NCBI GenBank assembly: GCA_027625915.1
Contig: JANTQA010000023.1
Coordinates: 22,072,001-22,136,000, forward strand
Source of the DNA: Anaeramoeba flamelloides
Lineage: Eukaryota > Metamonada > Anaeramoebidae
DNA length: 64,000 nucleotides
Reading direction: 5' to 3'
Every line of letters starts with the position of its first letter. Position 1 is the first letter of the stretch. The notes under the pieces were generated by a model that was not told where the DNA came from, made no database searches, and was given only the letters and a program-made list of their open reading frames with translations. Shown here in pieces: positions 43,195-54,293 of this stretch. A program made the position numbers and the translations under genes.

Positions 43195-46100
43195 ATGAGT
43201 AAACAAATTATTAAACAAGGCTATCTTGTCAAACAAGGACACGTTATAAAAAACTGGAAGAAAAGGTAATAGAATTTGACTTTTAAATTTTCTTTTCCCT
43301 AAACCAATCACCCCAAGAATTAGTCACTTTGTTTATTTGAATTTGAAATTAATTTAAAATAGATGGTTTGTCATTAAAGGAAGTGTTTTGTCTTATTATA
43401 AAACCCAAAATGTTTGTTTTTCTTTTTCTATTCCTATTTCTTTGGAACTTCAAAAAAACGCCAAATTAATACTCTGATTTTTAATTCTTTGTATTTTCCA
43501 ACCAAAAAACAAAAGGAAAAATTTCCAAAAGGTTTAATTTCTTTAACACATGGGGTAACTGTTGGGTTAGCAACAAAACGAAGGAAAAAATGGGTATTCT
43601 CGATCACAATCCCACAGCAGCGAACATTCTACATCTCTGCCTCTTCTGAAGAGGAAAGAGATGAATGGGTCAAGACAATTCAAAACACTACCAAACTTTT
43701 AAAAACAGACAAAGTAGATTTAAAAGATTTTCAGCTTATCTCGGTGATTGGAAGAGGGACCTATGGTAAAGTAAGTTGAGGAATCATTTTTTTTCATTTT
43801 TGTTAGATTGTACTTTTTTTTTGTTATTGGTCCCATTTACACAACACAATTTTAACAATCTTAATTTTGGCCATTAATAAATACAATAATGAGAAGCAAT
43901 TCCAAAAAATTAGACTGACTATTACAATCAAAATTGAATGTAAAACAACAAAAGAAAACCAAAATTAAGTATCTTCAATTTTCCCAAAATTTGAAATCTT
44001 CATTGTAAACATCAGTAAAATTGACTTTTTTTGGATTTTTGGTTGTTAGGATTTTTCTATTCATCTGAAAATGGCTTTAATAGATCCGTCAATAGGTATT
44101 ATTCGGTTTGAAGAATTTCAATTTCAGATATCCTCTACCAGATCAGTCAAAAATAAGTGGATTTTTTTGCTGACAAATTCAAAATATTTCAAAAAAATTT
44201 TTCGTTCAATTTTTCATTTTTGTAAATCTTTGATCTTCTACTTTTTAAAACAGTTCTTGACAAAGAATATTTGAAGATCAACAAATTTTATCAGAATTTT
44301 TGAACACTTTAACAATAAAATACTTTACTTTCAAAGATGAGTTTTAAAAATGTACAAAACAATAAAAATGAACAAAAATTTTTAAACAATTTATTTGAAT
44401 TTAATCAGTATTTGAAAAATTTAATGTTTTTAAGAAAGTAAATTAGCTTAAAATTCTTTAAATGATTGTGTCTATTTTAGATACTTGTTTTTGAATTAGG
44501 AGTCACAAATTTAGTCATTTCAAATTCTCTGTTTACCAAATTACATGTTTCTTCTTCTTTTCGAACACACAAACCTTAACAACAAATTTAAAAATTTCCT
44601 TTTCACTACCATTTTTTGCAATTAAAATAGATTTGTTAATTTTTTTCGATATGACAATTTTTTTATCACCATTATGAAAAAAATTTGGATCATTAATAAA
44701 AATTATTTCAGTCAAAAATTTGTTTTTGGTTTTTTAAATAGTAAATATTAGCAAAATGATTTTTGATCAAAGTATCAAATTAATGAACAAATCTTACATT
44801 TAAGAAAAACCCAAGTCATTACCAATTATAATTTTCAAAAACAATATTATTTCGTTGCATTTTGACCCTTTGGAATTACTTTGGAACACTAAAAGAACAA
44901 AAAGTAAATTTTAATTGGAAACTTTACTTAAAATAAGTTACCTATTTATGGAGAAATACTCAAATCTATTAATTCGTTAAGATATTTATCATTGTTATAT
45001 AACATGAATTTATAAAGGTTAATCTTAGAGGGCCTTTTAAATCAAATTGAATCAAATAATCTTCCATAAAAGATATTTTTTTCAAAAGAGATTGTTTTTA
45101 GCTAATGTTTTACAATCAAAACTTCAAAATAACAAAATATTAAGATTTTAGAAAGTTATTTAAATTCTTTAAATATATACATAGAACAAACCTTAATTTA
45201 AAACGGTTATTCATTTTTGGTGTTCCCAAACAATCACTGACTTGATCTTGGAATGTAATCTAATAAAAAAAAAGTTTAACATTTTTAGTAAAGTGTGCAA
45301 TAAAAATCCAATTTTTGTATTTTTGGAGTTCCACAGTAATTCCAAAGGGTCAAAATGCAACGAAATAATATTGTTTCTTGAAAATTATAATTGATTATGA
45401 CTTGGGTTTTTCTTAAATGTAAGAATGGTTCATAAAATGATACTTTGATCAAAAATCATTGTGCTAATATTTACTATTTAAAAAACCAAAAACAAATTTT
45501 TGACTGAAATAATTTTTTTTAATGAACCAAATTTTTTTCACAAGGGTCAATGGTTAATTGTAAAATTATCCAAAAAATTCTCATTTTCAAATATTTTTTG
45601 ACTTATTTTTTCCTTCATTTTAAAACAAAAACCAAGTTCAAAAATTAGATTGGATATTTGAATTTAAATAGAAATTTAAAACAACAAATTAAACCAAAAT
45701 TAAGTATCTTCAATTCACAAAAATTTGACATTGTAATGGTAAGCATCAGAAAAATTGACTTTTTTGGATTTTTTGATGCTATGATTTTTCTATAAAAGTG
45801 AAATTGGATTTAAGATTTCAACAATTGGTATTAATTCAGTTTGGGCAATTTTAATTTCAGATATCTTCTACCAGATCAGTGAAAAATAAGTAAAAAAAAA
45901 AATGAAAATTTTCCTTTTTACTTCCCATCTTTACAATTAAAATCAATTTGATAATTTATTTCTTTGATATATTTTTTCAGGAATGGTAAATTGAAAATTT
46001 CTGAATTTATTTTTTGAGTCAAATCACTTCCAGTTCAGTCATAATTAAGACTAAGGTTTTGCATTTATTTTATTGGTAACTAATTCATTCAAAGCTTCTA

Positions 46101-48112
46101 TGAAAAGATTTTGATTCGATTTAAGGTTTGTAGTCTCTCAAGAATGTAAAAAAAATAATACTATCTTGTTTTTGGTATAAGATTATGTTATTTTGGTTCT
46201 TAGCTTATCAATCTTTAACCGAGTCTGGATTTTAATTTTTGTTCAAAAATAAAATTTTTCTTTTTTTTTTTTTCGAGTTTTTATATTTTTACTCAAAACA
46301 ATTTTCTCTCGTTTTTTTTGTTTTTTAAAATACAAATATATTTATACATTTTTTGTTTAATTATTGAAGAGTTAAAAACATTGTTTTTTTTTTTTTTTGA
46401 ATCATTTTAAAATTATAAAGTTTTTAAAGATCACACACTTTCTTATTTCCAATTGTGAAAAAAAAAATAAATAAAGAAGTTTTTTGAAATTTCTCAATTT
46501 ACCCTAATAAAAAAAGTATTTTATAACATGTTATAAACGTGTTGTAAAGGTGTTATAAACGTTATAAAATTTTATAATAAAAACTTTTATAAAATAAATG
46601 TTTGTTATAAAATGTGTTATAAAATTTGTAAAATGTTATAAGCCTGTTATAAGAATATTTTTACAAAAAATATTGAAAAAATCATCATGTAAAAGGAAAT
46701 TTTGTTATAGAAATGTTATAAAAAAATTATTTTATTCGGGTATGATTTTTATTCTTTCCAAAAGTTGAACAAATTCAATTATTATAACACCAAAAGAATA
46801 TTATGAAAAAAAAAAAAAAAAAAAAAGTGCAAATGGAAAGAAAAAACAAAACCGTTCTATACAATGAAGGAAATTTCTCCAATTTTTTTTTCAAATGCAC
46901 ACTCATAAGAAATCACATAAACTTGAATGATATTTTTTTAAATTTATAAAAACTTTTCTTTAAATAATTAGGTTATGTTAGTAAAAAAAGAAGATACTGA
47001 AGAAGTATATGCAATGAAAAGTTTACAAAAAGGAATGCTAGCTGATCATGAACAAATTAGTCATACAATGTCTGAAAGAAATGTTCTTATGAGAGTTAGA
47101 CACCCATTTTTAGTTGGGCTGCACTATTCATTCCAATCAGCGGAAAAACTTTATATGGTTCTTGATTATGTCCCAGGAGGGGAATTGTTCACGAGGATTA
47201 GTGAAGAGGGGAGATTAGCAACCAATATAGCAAGGTTATATATTGCAGAAATTATGTTAGCACTTGATCATTTACATAAAATGGATGTTGTTTATAGGGA
47301 TTTAAAACCAGAAAATGTATTATTAGATAAAGATGGACATATTAAAATCACAGATTTTGGATTAGTAAAAACAGATTTAAATAAAAAATATGGGGGTAAA
47401 ACAAGAACATTCTGTGGAACGCCAGAATATTTAGCACCAGAAATTATTCTAGATCGTCCTTATGATGAAATTGTCGATTGGTGGTCATTGGGTAAATCTT
47501 TTCAATTATTTAATTATTTTTAGAGCATTTTTTTTTTTTTTTTGATTTGTTTTTTTTTTATTCCTTTTGAATTAAAAGGATTAAAAATATTTTTATTGTT
47601 CAAAAATTAAATTGATTTTAAAATCTCATAATGAATAATTGTTTTTTTTTTTATATATCCAATAAACAGGTATTCTTCTTTATGAAATGTTAGTTGGCAC
47701 ACCACCATTTTATTCTGAAGACACTGACGAAGTATTTGAATTAATTCTTAGAGCAAAGTTAAAAATTCCATTTTATGTAGAAGATGAGGCCAGAGATTTG
47801 ATTCAAAAATTATTAAATCGAAACCCTCAAACAAGATTAGGTGTAAAGGGCATTGAACAAATTAAAAAACATGAATTCTTTGCGGATATAGATTGGCAAA
47901 AGATTTATAATAAAGAATATAAACCAGAATTTATTCCGACAATAGAAGACATTACAGATGTCGGCAACTTTGATGAAGAATTTACAGAAGAAAAAGTTGA
48001 AGATTCCTTAGTGCAAGTTAGTGTAATCGGTAAGGTCGACCAAAAGGTTTTTGAAGGGTTTACTTATATTTCAAAAATTGAAGGTATAGGGGTAATGAAT
48101 GAAAAAAATTAA
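43195..48112 (+). CDS. PH-domain AGC kinase, Akt/PKB-like (five exons)
   Basis: Ser/Thr kinase expected to be drawn to phosphoinositides by its PH domain and activated there. Exons: 43195-43265, 43363-43411, 43516-43770, 46972-47491, 47670-48112; phases match, giving 445 residues. The PH domain is residues about 5-98: QGYLVKQGHVIKNWKKRWFV ... LSYYKTQ ... RKKWVFSITIPQQRTFYISA ... EEERDEWVKTIQ. The kinase domain starts near 112: GRGTYGKV (119-126), Lys141 in YAMKS, VVYRDLKPENVLLDKDGHIK with Asp235, DFG at 253-255, and the activation loop TFCGTPEYLAPE with Thr271 as the likely PDK1-type site. The tail has NFDEEFT (398-404) and the hydrophobic motif FEGFTY (426-431), whose Thr430 matches Akt Ser473. 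The linker between PH and kinase is only about a dozen residues, shorter than in Akt. Intron 3 (3.2 kb) interrupts the glycine-rich loop. Confidence 0.92.
43915..45895. repeat. Direct repeats flanking the inverted-repeat element
   Basis: About 240 bases at 43915-44160 recur at 45660-45895 in the same orientation: CAAAATTAAGTATCTTCAAT, then AAAATTGACTTTTTTGGATT, TGGTATTAATTCAGTTTGGG versus GGTATTATTCGGTTTGAAG, and TTCAGATATCCTCTACCAGA versus TTCAGATATCTTCTACCAGA. They enclose the inverted repeat at 44660-45555, so the whole may be one larger element. Confidence 0.7.
44660..45555. mobile_element. Long inverted-repeat element, arms about 230 bp
   Basis: The left arm (about 44660-44895) and right arm (about 45320-45555) are reverse complements, e.g. 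CAGTCAAAAATTTGTTTTTG, then AAACCCAAGTCATTACCAAT and CGTTGCATTTTGACCCTTTG on the left. The roughly 420 bases between encode nothing recognisable. Probably a foldback or MITE-type element in the kinase intron. Confidence 0.75.
46501..46741. mobile_element. TTATAA-rich short element, copy 1
   Basis: The ends are ACCCTAATAAAAAAAGT and, reversed, ACCCGAATAAAATAATTTTT. The body is dense in GTTATAA and TTATAAC motifs (GTTATAAACGTGTTGTAAAG, GGTGTTATAAACG). An inverted copy lies at 63630-63868 and a short piece at 63029-63080. Confidence 0.75.
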
Positions 48113-48537
48113 ATATATTATTTAATAAATTTCAAAAAAAAAAAATTATTGGGTTTTTAATCTGATCATTTTTCAATTTTCTTTTTTAATTGTTTTGTTT
48201 TATTAAATTTTTTATTTTAAAAATAGTTTGTCAGTTTTGATCAAATTTTACATTTCCAATTATTGGTTCAAATTTATATATTTTTTCTTTTTTTATACTT
48301 TTTACTTTTTCCAATTTTCTTTAAGTGTTGTTTGGGTTACTCTTATTCTTGTTGATTTAAGTGTTTGGGGGGGGGGTAAATGGAATAAAAAAAACATCTG
48401 AAGAATTTGTAAACTTGTTAATGTTAAGATCTTAAAGAAATTGAAGGTGTTTTGATAAGATCGTAAGAAAACTGAACTTGATTTAAGCCACTATCAGTGA
48501 AAAAAACCAGAAAGAGAGAAGTGGTTTGGGATCTACT

Positions 48538-48556
48538 GGGTGGGCTGAATCCACCC
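48538..48556. other. GC-rich hairpin GGGTGG...CCACCC
   Basis: GGGTGGGCTGAATCCACCC can form a six-pair stem with a seven-base loop. It sits about 430 bases after the kinase stop codon in a stretch much richer in G and C than its surroundings. It could be part of a small RNA, a transcript end structure or a repeat; nothing decides between these. Confidence 0.35.
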
Positions 48557-50470
48557 GTCCATACAATCTTTCAAGTCGATTATTTGAATGGGTAAATTTT
48601 GATGAGCCAATATCTAGTGCTAGGATTTTGTGACAACAAGATTTGAGAAATTTGAAAAAAAAAAATAATAAAAATAAAACTGCAATAAGAAAATTTTCGA
48701 AAAAAATTCACATTTCTAAAAACAAATGTTTTTTTGTTACACTTTTATCCATAAAATTCTAAAATAACTTAATAATTAACCTTTTCCATTTGATCTATCG
48801 TTGGTCATTAATTTAAACTTTTTTACACAAAATAATTATTGTGGCGCGATCGAGAAATATTCAACAAGAAAGGAAACAACTATCAGTCACTTCAACACTT
48901 GGTATACAAAAAAGTTTTCATATTAAATTTTTATCTTTTTTATTAATTTTTTTGGAATTTCCTAATATATTAAACATTCAAAATTTTTAATTTATGAATT
49001 CAAATTCAGCACAAACAAGAAGAATAATATCTTTGATTTTATTTATTATAAAAAAATGATATTTATTTTTTTCAGAATTATAGGAAATAAAAATTCTGAC
49101 TTCTATGAAATATTTCAAACAAAAATTTAGTAATGAAAAAAGTGTTGTAGAATATAACAGAGAGTTCGGATTTTTTATGATTCTTATTGTAGTATATAAA
49201 ATCAATAATTTTCCACTTTTATTCTGAATTTAAAAAAAAAATAAAAGTAACTGTTATCAAGCTTTACCTTTTATTCAGAAAAAATATTCCTTATCTATAT
49301 AAACAGAAAAATAAAGACAAACGAATTACAATAATAAGAAATTAATTTACTGCCATTTATAAAAAATATATTATTATATCAAATAAATCACTATTATTAA
49401 ACTTTTTAATCTGTTCAAAATTATTTTTAATTTAAATAAATGTTGTTCAATCAAAAATTGGTACCTATCCTAAAAAACTATTAACAATAGCTAAATATTG
49501 ATTCTTCATAACATCTTGTGGAATTTATTATTATTTTTGATATTCTTTTTATGAGTTTTTAATCCTAGTGTGTATTCTGGGGTAATTTTGTTAAGAACCT
49601 TAGGTATCATAACAAAAAAAAAATTAAAAAAACAAACTATTTGATAAATATTGATTTTCGGATTAAAACAAAAATTCAAAAAAACACTTAGGCACTTTTA
49701 TAGAATCCAAGATAATTTAATAAAATTATATGAATGGTCAATTCTTTTAACTTCTGTAAAAGTTAACTGCATTTTCAAATATTTATTTTGATATAAATGA
49801 TCTTAACAATTTTTATTGTAATATTTTAATTATTTTTCTTCGAATCTCATTTTTTTGATAAAATTTCATTAATTTCCCTTTCTCTAAATAAATAAATGAA
49901 AGATAATCTAATACACATTTTTTGAATTTTCAATATTTTTATATTAATATTATTCATATTTTAGTTTTCGAAATTTAATTTTCCGTTGTTTTATTTAGAA
50001 AATAAAAAAACAAACTGTATGATTAAATATTTACTTAGATTTCAAATTTGGAAATATTGTGTAAATATTATTGAATAAGGGTACTTTAAATTCGATATCA
50101 TTTTAAAATAATTTCCTAAAAGGGGATTTAAGCATAAAATAATGTATTTAAAAATTATTAATTTTTGAAAATAATTTAGAACATCTAGGTTTTCAAATAT
50201 TTGTTTAAATTGCATATTTTTAATAAATAAAAGGAATTTTTTATTGTAATATGTATTTATTTTATTTTTAATTTGTGTTTTAGTTTATGAATTTGATGAT
50301 TGAAAGTAAATTAAACATTTTACTGGTTTTTAGTCGTTTTTTTATATTCAAAATTTCACATATTTCTAATATAAAAATCAATCTGGAAGTTTATATTGTT
50401 TTTTGTAAGACAATTAATACTTGAAAATTATGTAACAGTTTTTTTGTTTTATGTTGAAAATTATTGATTT

Positions 50471-50510
<40 letters not shown>

Positions 50511-50781
50511 GTATTTTTTATAATGAATAGAATAATCTAATTTCAACAAATAAAAAAAATAACTAAATGGGATGTAGGTGATTAAATAAATCTAATAAAT
50601 GTAATAGAAGTTTCAAAAACATTTATTAATATAATCCAGAGACAAAATTTTTTTCAAACAAAGGGGTACACCTCCCAATTAATCAATACTATTGAATTTA
50701 ATTATTAATAAGATAATTACTTATTGATGATTTTCTTTATAATTATACATTTTTTATTTTTTTTTTTGTTATTTGTAGATA

Positions 50782-51024
50782 TTGAACAGTTGTAAAATGA
50801 AAATAAAAAAAACAAGAGAAGAAAAAATCAATTTGGAAATAACCGACGATTATAAAAACGGAAACAGTTTAAGTTTGATTTCGAATGAGTTAGATTTAGA
50901 AATTTTGAAAGGTCATTATTGGATTGATGCATGGAACAAAGAAAATATTGAAAAAAAAAAAAAAAACAACCCCAACAAAATATCCAGACGAATTGAGGCA
51001 TTGTCTTTTAAAATGAGACTTTAA
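50782..51024 (+). CDS. Unrecognised small ORF
   Basis: From the Met at 50797 about 75 codons: MKIKKTREEKINLEITDDYK, then SLISNELDLEILKGHYWIDA and a Lys-rich end. Composition is more protein-like than neighbouring frames, but there is no recognisable domain and a 14-base GTGAGACTTTAAAGAA-like duplication follows the stop. It may be an exon, a repeat relic or chance. Confidence 0.22.
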   Translation: MNSCKMKIKKTREEKINLEITDDYKNGNSLSLISNELDLEILKGHYWIDAWNKENIEKKKKNNPNKISRRIEALSFKMRL

Positions 51025-51589
51025 AGAACAAAAGTGAGACTTTAAAGAATAAAACTCTGGCTTGTAAAGAAATTTTTCCCAATTCATGGTGTTCAAAATT
51101 TTTATTGAATTTATAATTTTTTTTCACAGGCAATTTACAAAACGAGATTTCTACTTTCAAATAAAATTGCACACTAATTTTTAAAATATTGAATTTTAAT
51201 TTTTATTGTTATGTTTTCATGTGTTTTAAATCTTCAGTTGGGTTTTTTTTATGTTTTAATGAGTTCCTTATCTTTTGGAATGAGACTACAATTAATTTGA
51301 TTCAATTATGAATAATTCTTGAAAATTTCTATGCCCTTTTATTTGAAAAGGGTTTAAAATAGGATTATTTTTTATTTATTTAAATTTTTAAAAAAATCAT
51401 TAACATGTTTTACAAAATTTCTAAAAATTAGACAAAAATTTTTGTAATAGAAAATTTATTTGAACAAAAATTTCAAGTTTTATTCAAAATAACCATTATA
51501 ATGGTTTAAATAATACAGAAATAAAAAAAAATAGTTTTTGAATTTTTATCATAAAATCACTTAATACCCTTATATTTTGAAGAAAATTG

Positions 51590-52350
51590 GATTTAAAGGA
51601 CTAGTCTCTATTAAATTTTTGACCTAAATTTAATAGAGAATGAGAAATTTTTTTTGACAATTACTTAGATTTGAAAACACCTCTTTATTTTCAACGTTAA
51701 ACTTATTTCTAGAAAAGAAATCATTATTTAAAAATTGGACAAAAAAAAGGGGAGAACTTGTCACTTAAAACCCCAGATTTCATCAGATATTAAATCAAAA
51801 ACATAATTATTATTTTAATAAGATATTTCTAACAATAAAATATTCGAAAAAAATAAAAATTTTTGTAAAAATTATTATTAGCCAATATGTTTCAGAAAAC
51901 GATATTTCAGTTAACCAAAAGAATTCTCTCAAAAAAGAAAACAAATCTTTATATTAATATTCCTGGTAATAAAGACTTGTTGTTGGATATAAATCATGAA
52001 AATATTCAAAAACAAAATAAAAACTTTTTATGATGTTAGATATCAAATCAATTTAATAAAGTCTTTTACAAAAATAAAAAAAAATAATGAAATAAAAAAA
52101 TTTCCTTTATGTGATTTGGGGTCGATCAGAATTTTTTGACAGTTGGACTAATACAAAATAAGAAAGTGAAAAATATCTCTTAGAACATATTTTATTTTTA
52201 TGACTCATATATTTGCAAGACTAACACCTGAAAATTTATTTTTCAAGTTTGTATGGATGGATGTGACAAATTAATTATTCAGCAACTTTCCATGAGCTTT
52301 CAGTTGATATTGATTGGGGCTTAAGATCTTTTATCCACATAGATGAAAAT
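51590..52350 (+). pseudogene. Possible second LINE-like family, fragment 2
   Basis: The first 170 bases match 17320-17490 (LLRFENTSLFSTLNLFLEKK, then SLFKNWTKK). Downstream, broken frames give LYINIPGNKDLLLDINHENI and then a FPLCDLGSIRIF and ESEKYLLEHILF-like stretch that recalls the C-terminal zinc-finger zone of LINEs. Several stops are present. Assignment is inference. Confidence 0.3.
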
Positions 52351-53091
52351 AAATTATTTTTTCGAAAAAAATGATTTTTTGTTCTACTTTAAAACCTCAA
52401 TAGTCAAATCACTAAAAAAAAAACCTATGAAGTTATTTAGCCAAAGAGTTTTTATTTATTTCAATTATTAGTACAAAAATATTCATCATTCAGTAAAATA
52501 CAATAACTTCCGACCATACAATCAATACTACTCTTAGTTATTTGTTTCCTCTTGTTTAGCGTGTATTTACAAAAGACAAACCAAAAAAACATCTTTTTTT
52601 ATAAAAAAAAATTATTCTTTTAAATTTTGGATAAAGGATCGTAAGAGCCTTAACCAAAAAGAAAGGATGACATTTGAAATTTCTCGCTTTTAAAGCTGTA
52701 GATTCCAAATGAATTCCCAAGATACATTAAAAATACAATAATCATCAATGTTAATAATGTTAACCAAGTGTCTTCAATATCCAAAAAAACTCATTATTTA
52801 TTCCCAAAATTTTGTTTAATGGTCTATTTTTCATTAAGATTACCGTTTTATCGAAAAAATAGTGGTTTACAACTTTAGGTTGTTCTAAATGTGTTGCTTG
52901 GGGTAAAAAAAAAAAAAAAAAAAATGTTAAGTTAGTTTATTCATTTTAAAGATTTGGAGCTCGTTTTATTTTGAAGATTGTAAATCAATGTCTATTTATA
53001 TAAAAAGCAAGTGGTAGTACTTTTAATATAATTTGGTTGATTATTATTCAATGTTTTTTGCTTCATTAGAAATTAAAAAAGAATAGTACGC

Positions 53092-53634
53092 TTAATCAAA
53101 AAGTCCACCACCAAACATATCATCGTCAGACTCGGATTCTGATTCTGGTTCTGGTTCTGGTTCTGGTTCTTCTTCTTCTTCTTTGTCAGCAGTGTTTGGT
53201 TCAGCAGTTACAGTTCCAACTTTTGAAATAGAAATTTATGTTTTTGTTTTTGTTGAATGAAAAAAGAAAAAGTATAAAAAAAAAAAAATAATTAAAAAGC
53301 AAAAAGAAAAAGAAAAAAAAAAAATAGAAAAAAAGAGGCTCTCTTGCTTCTTGCCAAACAAAAAACAAGAACTTTTTAAATTTTTTTTTTTTTTTTTTTG
53401 TGAGTAAAGAAACAAAGATTTACCTGAACCACCAGAGCTTATTAAGTTTCCAATTTCATTGTTTTCAAAAAATCTGACATACATATCAACCATATAGCTT
53501 TCAAATGGGATGTTTGCTGATTTAAGAACGTTTTGGATCTTTTCAGATGTTACCTTAATTTCATCATCATGGAGCATAAGAGCAGAGTAGATGATGGCTT
53601 TTTCTGTAATTTGTTCTTGGGATAAGTTTTCCAT
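53092..53634 (-). CDS. RPLP1: 60S acidic ribosomal stalk protein P1 (two exons)
   Basis: With P2 it forms the flexible stalk on the large ribosomal subunit that recruits translation GTPases. Exons on the minus strand: 53634-53424 and 53219-53092, a 204-bp GT-AG intron between, giving 112 residues. The N-terminal helical domain has KAIIYSALMLHDDEIKVTSE then KIQNVLKSANIPFESYMVDM, and ends NNEIGNLISSGGS, matching the P1 family (CIYSALILHDDEVTVT in human). Exon 2 supplies the hinge and the universal C-terminal tail SDDDMFGGGLFD. The usual Ala-rich hinge is replaced by Glu-Pro and Glu-Ser repeats. The intron falls exactly at the junction of the folded domain and the hinge. Confidence 0.95.
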
Positions 53635-53784
53635 TTAAATAGCCTTTAATGGTTTAATAAATTTTTGATTTTTTTTTTTTTTTTTGTTTTTAAGTGGATC
53701 AAAAAAAAAATAATACAAAAGAGATCATGTTTAGAGTGTTTATTTTGAATTTTAGAATTATTTGTTTATTAGAAGTTGAAGATT

Positions 53785-53815
53785 TTCTTTTTGTTTTTGT
53801 TTTTGTTGAAAGAAA
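53785..53815 (-). promoter_or_regulatory. AAAAAC-repeat stretch upstream of P1
   Basis: On the minus strand this reads TTTCAACAAAAACAAAAAC then AAAAAG. It lies about 150 bases before the P1 start codon. The same string (TTCAACAAAAACAAAAAC) occurs in the P1 intron close to the acceptor (53234-53255), and a related one is the SPP leader. It may be a 5' leader element, with a 5' untranslated intron between it and the start codon, but this is inference. Confidence 0.3.
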
Positions 53816-54293
53816 AAGACGATCGACGATAATAAAGAAAAATAAAATTTAAAAATATTTACTTTTGAGTTGGAGAAATTTAAAAAAATGAAAAATTTAG
53901 TTGATATAAAAAGCTTTTTGAATTTAATAAGTGGTTCTTGATAACACTCAATATATTTGTTTGAATCACACTGCCCACAGAAATAACATTATGGACTATT
54001 TAATCTTTAATTAAGAAAAAGACATACTGAAGTTTGAAAATCTGTAATGTTTGGTTTTTTCCTTTTGATCTTTAAAAATATTTTTTCCGACGGTTTCAAT
54101 CTTGATAATATTCTCAATATACTATGAGTTGAAAAATAGTCCCAACAAAATTTTCATTCAGCTTTCCAAAATTATATTTATAAATTCCTGTAACATTTAA
54201 CATTTTGAATTTAAAAAATCAGTTTAAATTATTAATTTCCCATTAAGAATTAAAGACTTTTGATAATTTTTTTTTAATTCTTGTGAGATATAT

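Larger units (their letters stand above)
43771..46971 (+). other. Kinase intron 3, 3.2 kb, with inverted and direct repeats
   Basis: The donor GTAAGT follows GTYGK and the acceptor is ATTAG before VMLVKK. Inside are a long inverted repeat (44660-45555), flanking direct repeats (about 43915-44160 and 45660-45895), a worn foldback arm (46100-46220) and a TTATAA-rich element (46501-46741). The only open frame (44071-44274) has no family resemblance. Confidence 0.75.
48113..53091. other. Intergenic region between PH-kinase and P1
   Basis: Holds a less AT-rich block with a GGGTGG/CCACCC hairpin (48490-48610), a worn hairpin cassette (about 49683-49780), an AT microsatellite (50476-50504), a small unrecognised open frame (50782-51024) and a possible LINE-like fragment (51590-52350). 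No host gene is confidently seen. Confidence 0.55.

Noticed and set aside
43414-43515. In-frame reading of the T-rich stretch before the third PH-kinase exon as coding
   Set aside because: It would put a Phe/Tyr-rich run inside the PH domain. GT at 43412 and AG at 43514-43515 remove it and keep the frame.
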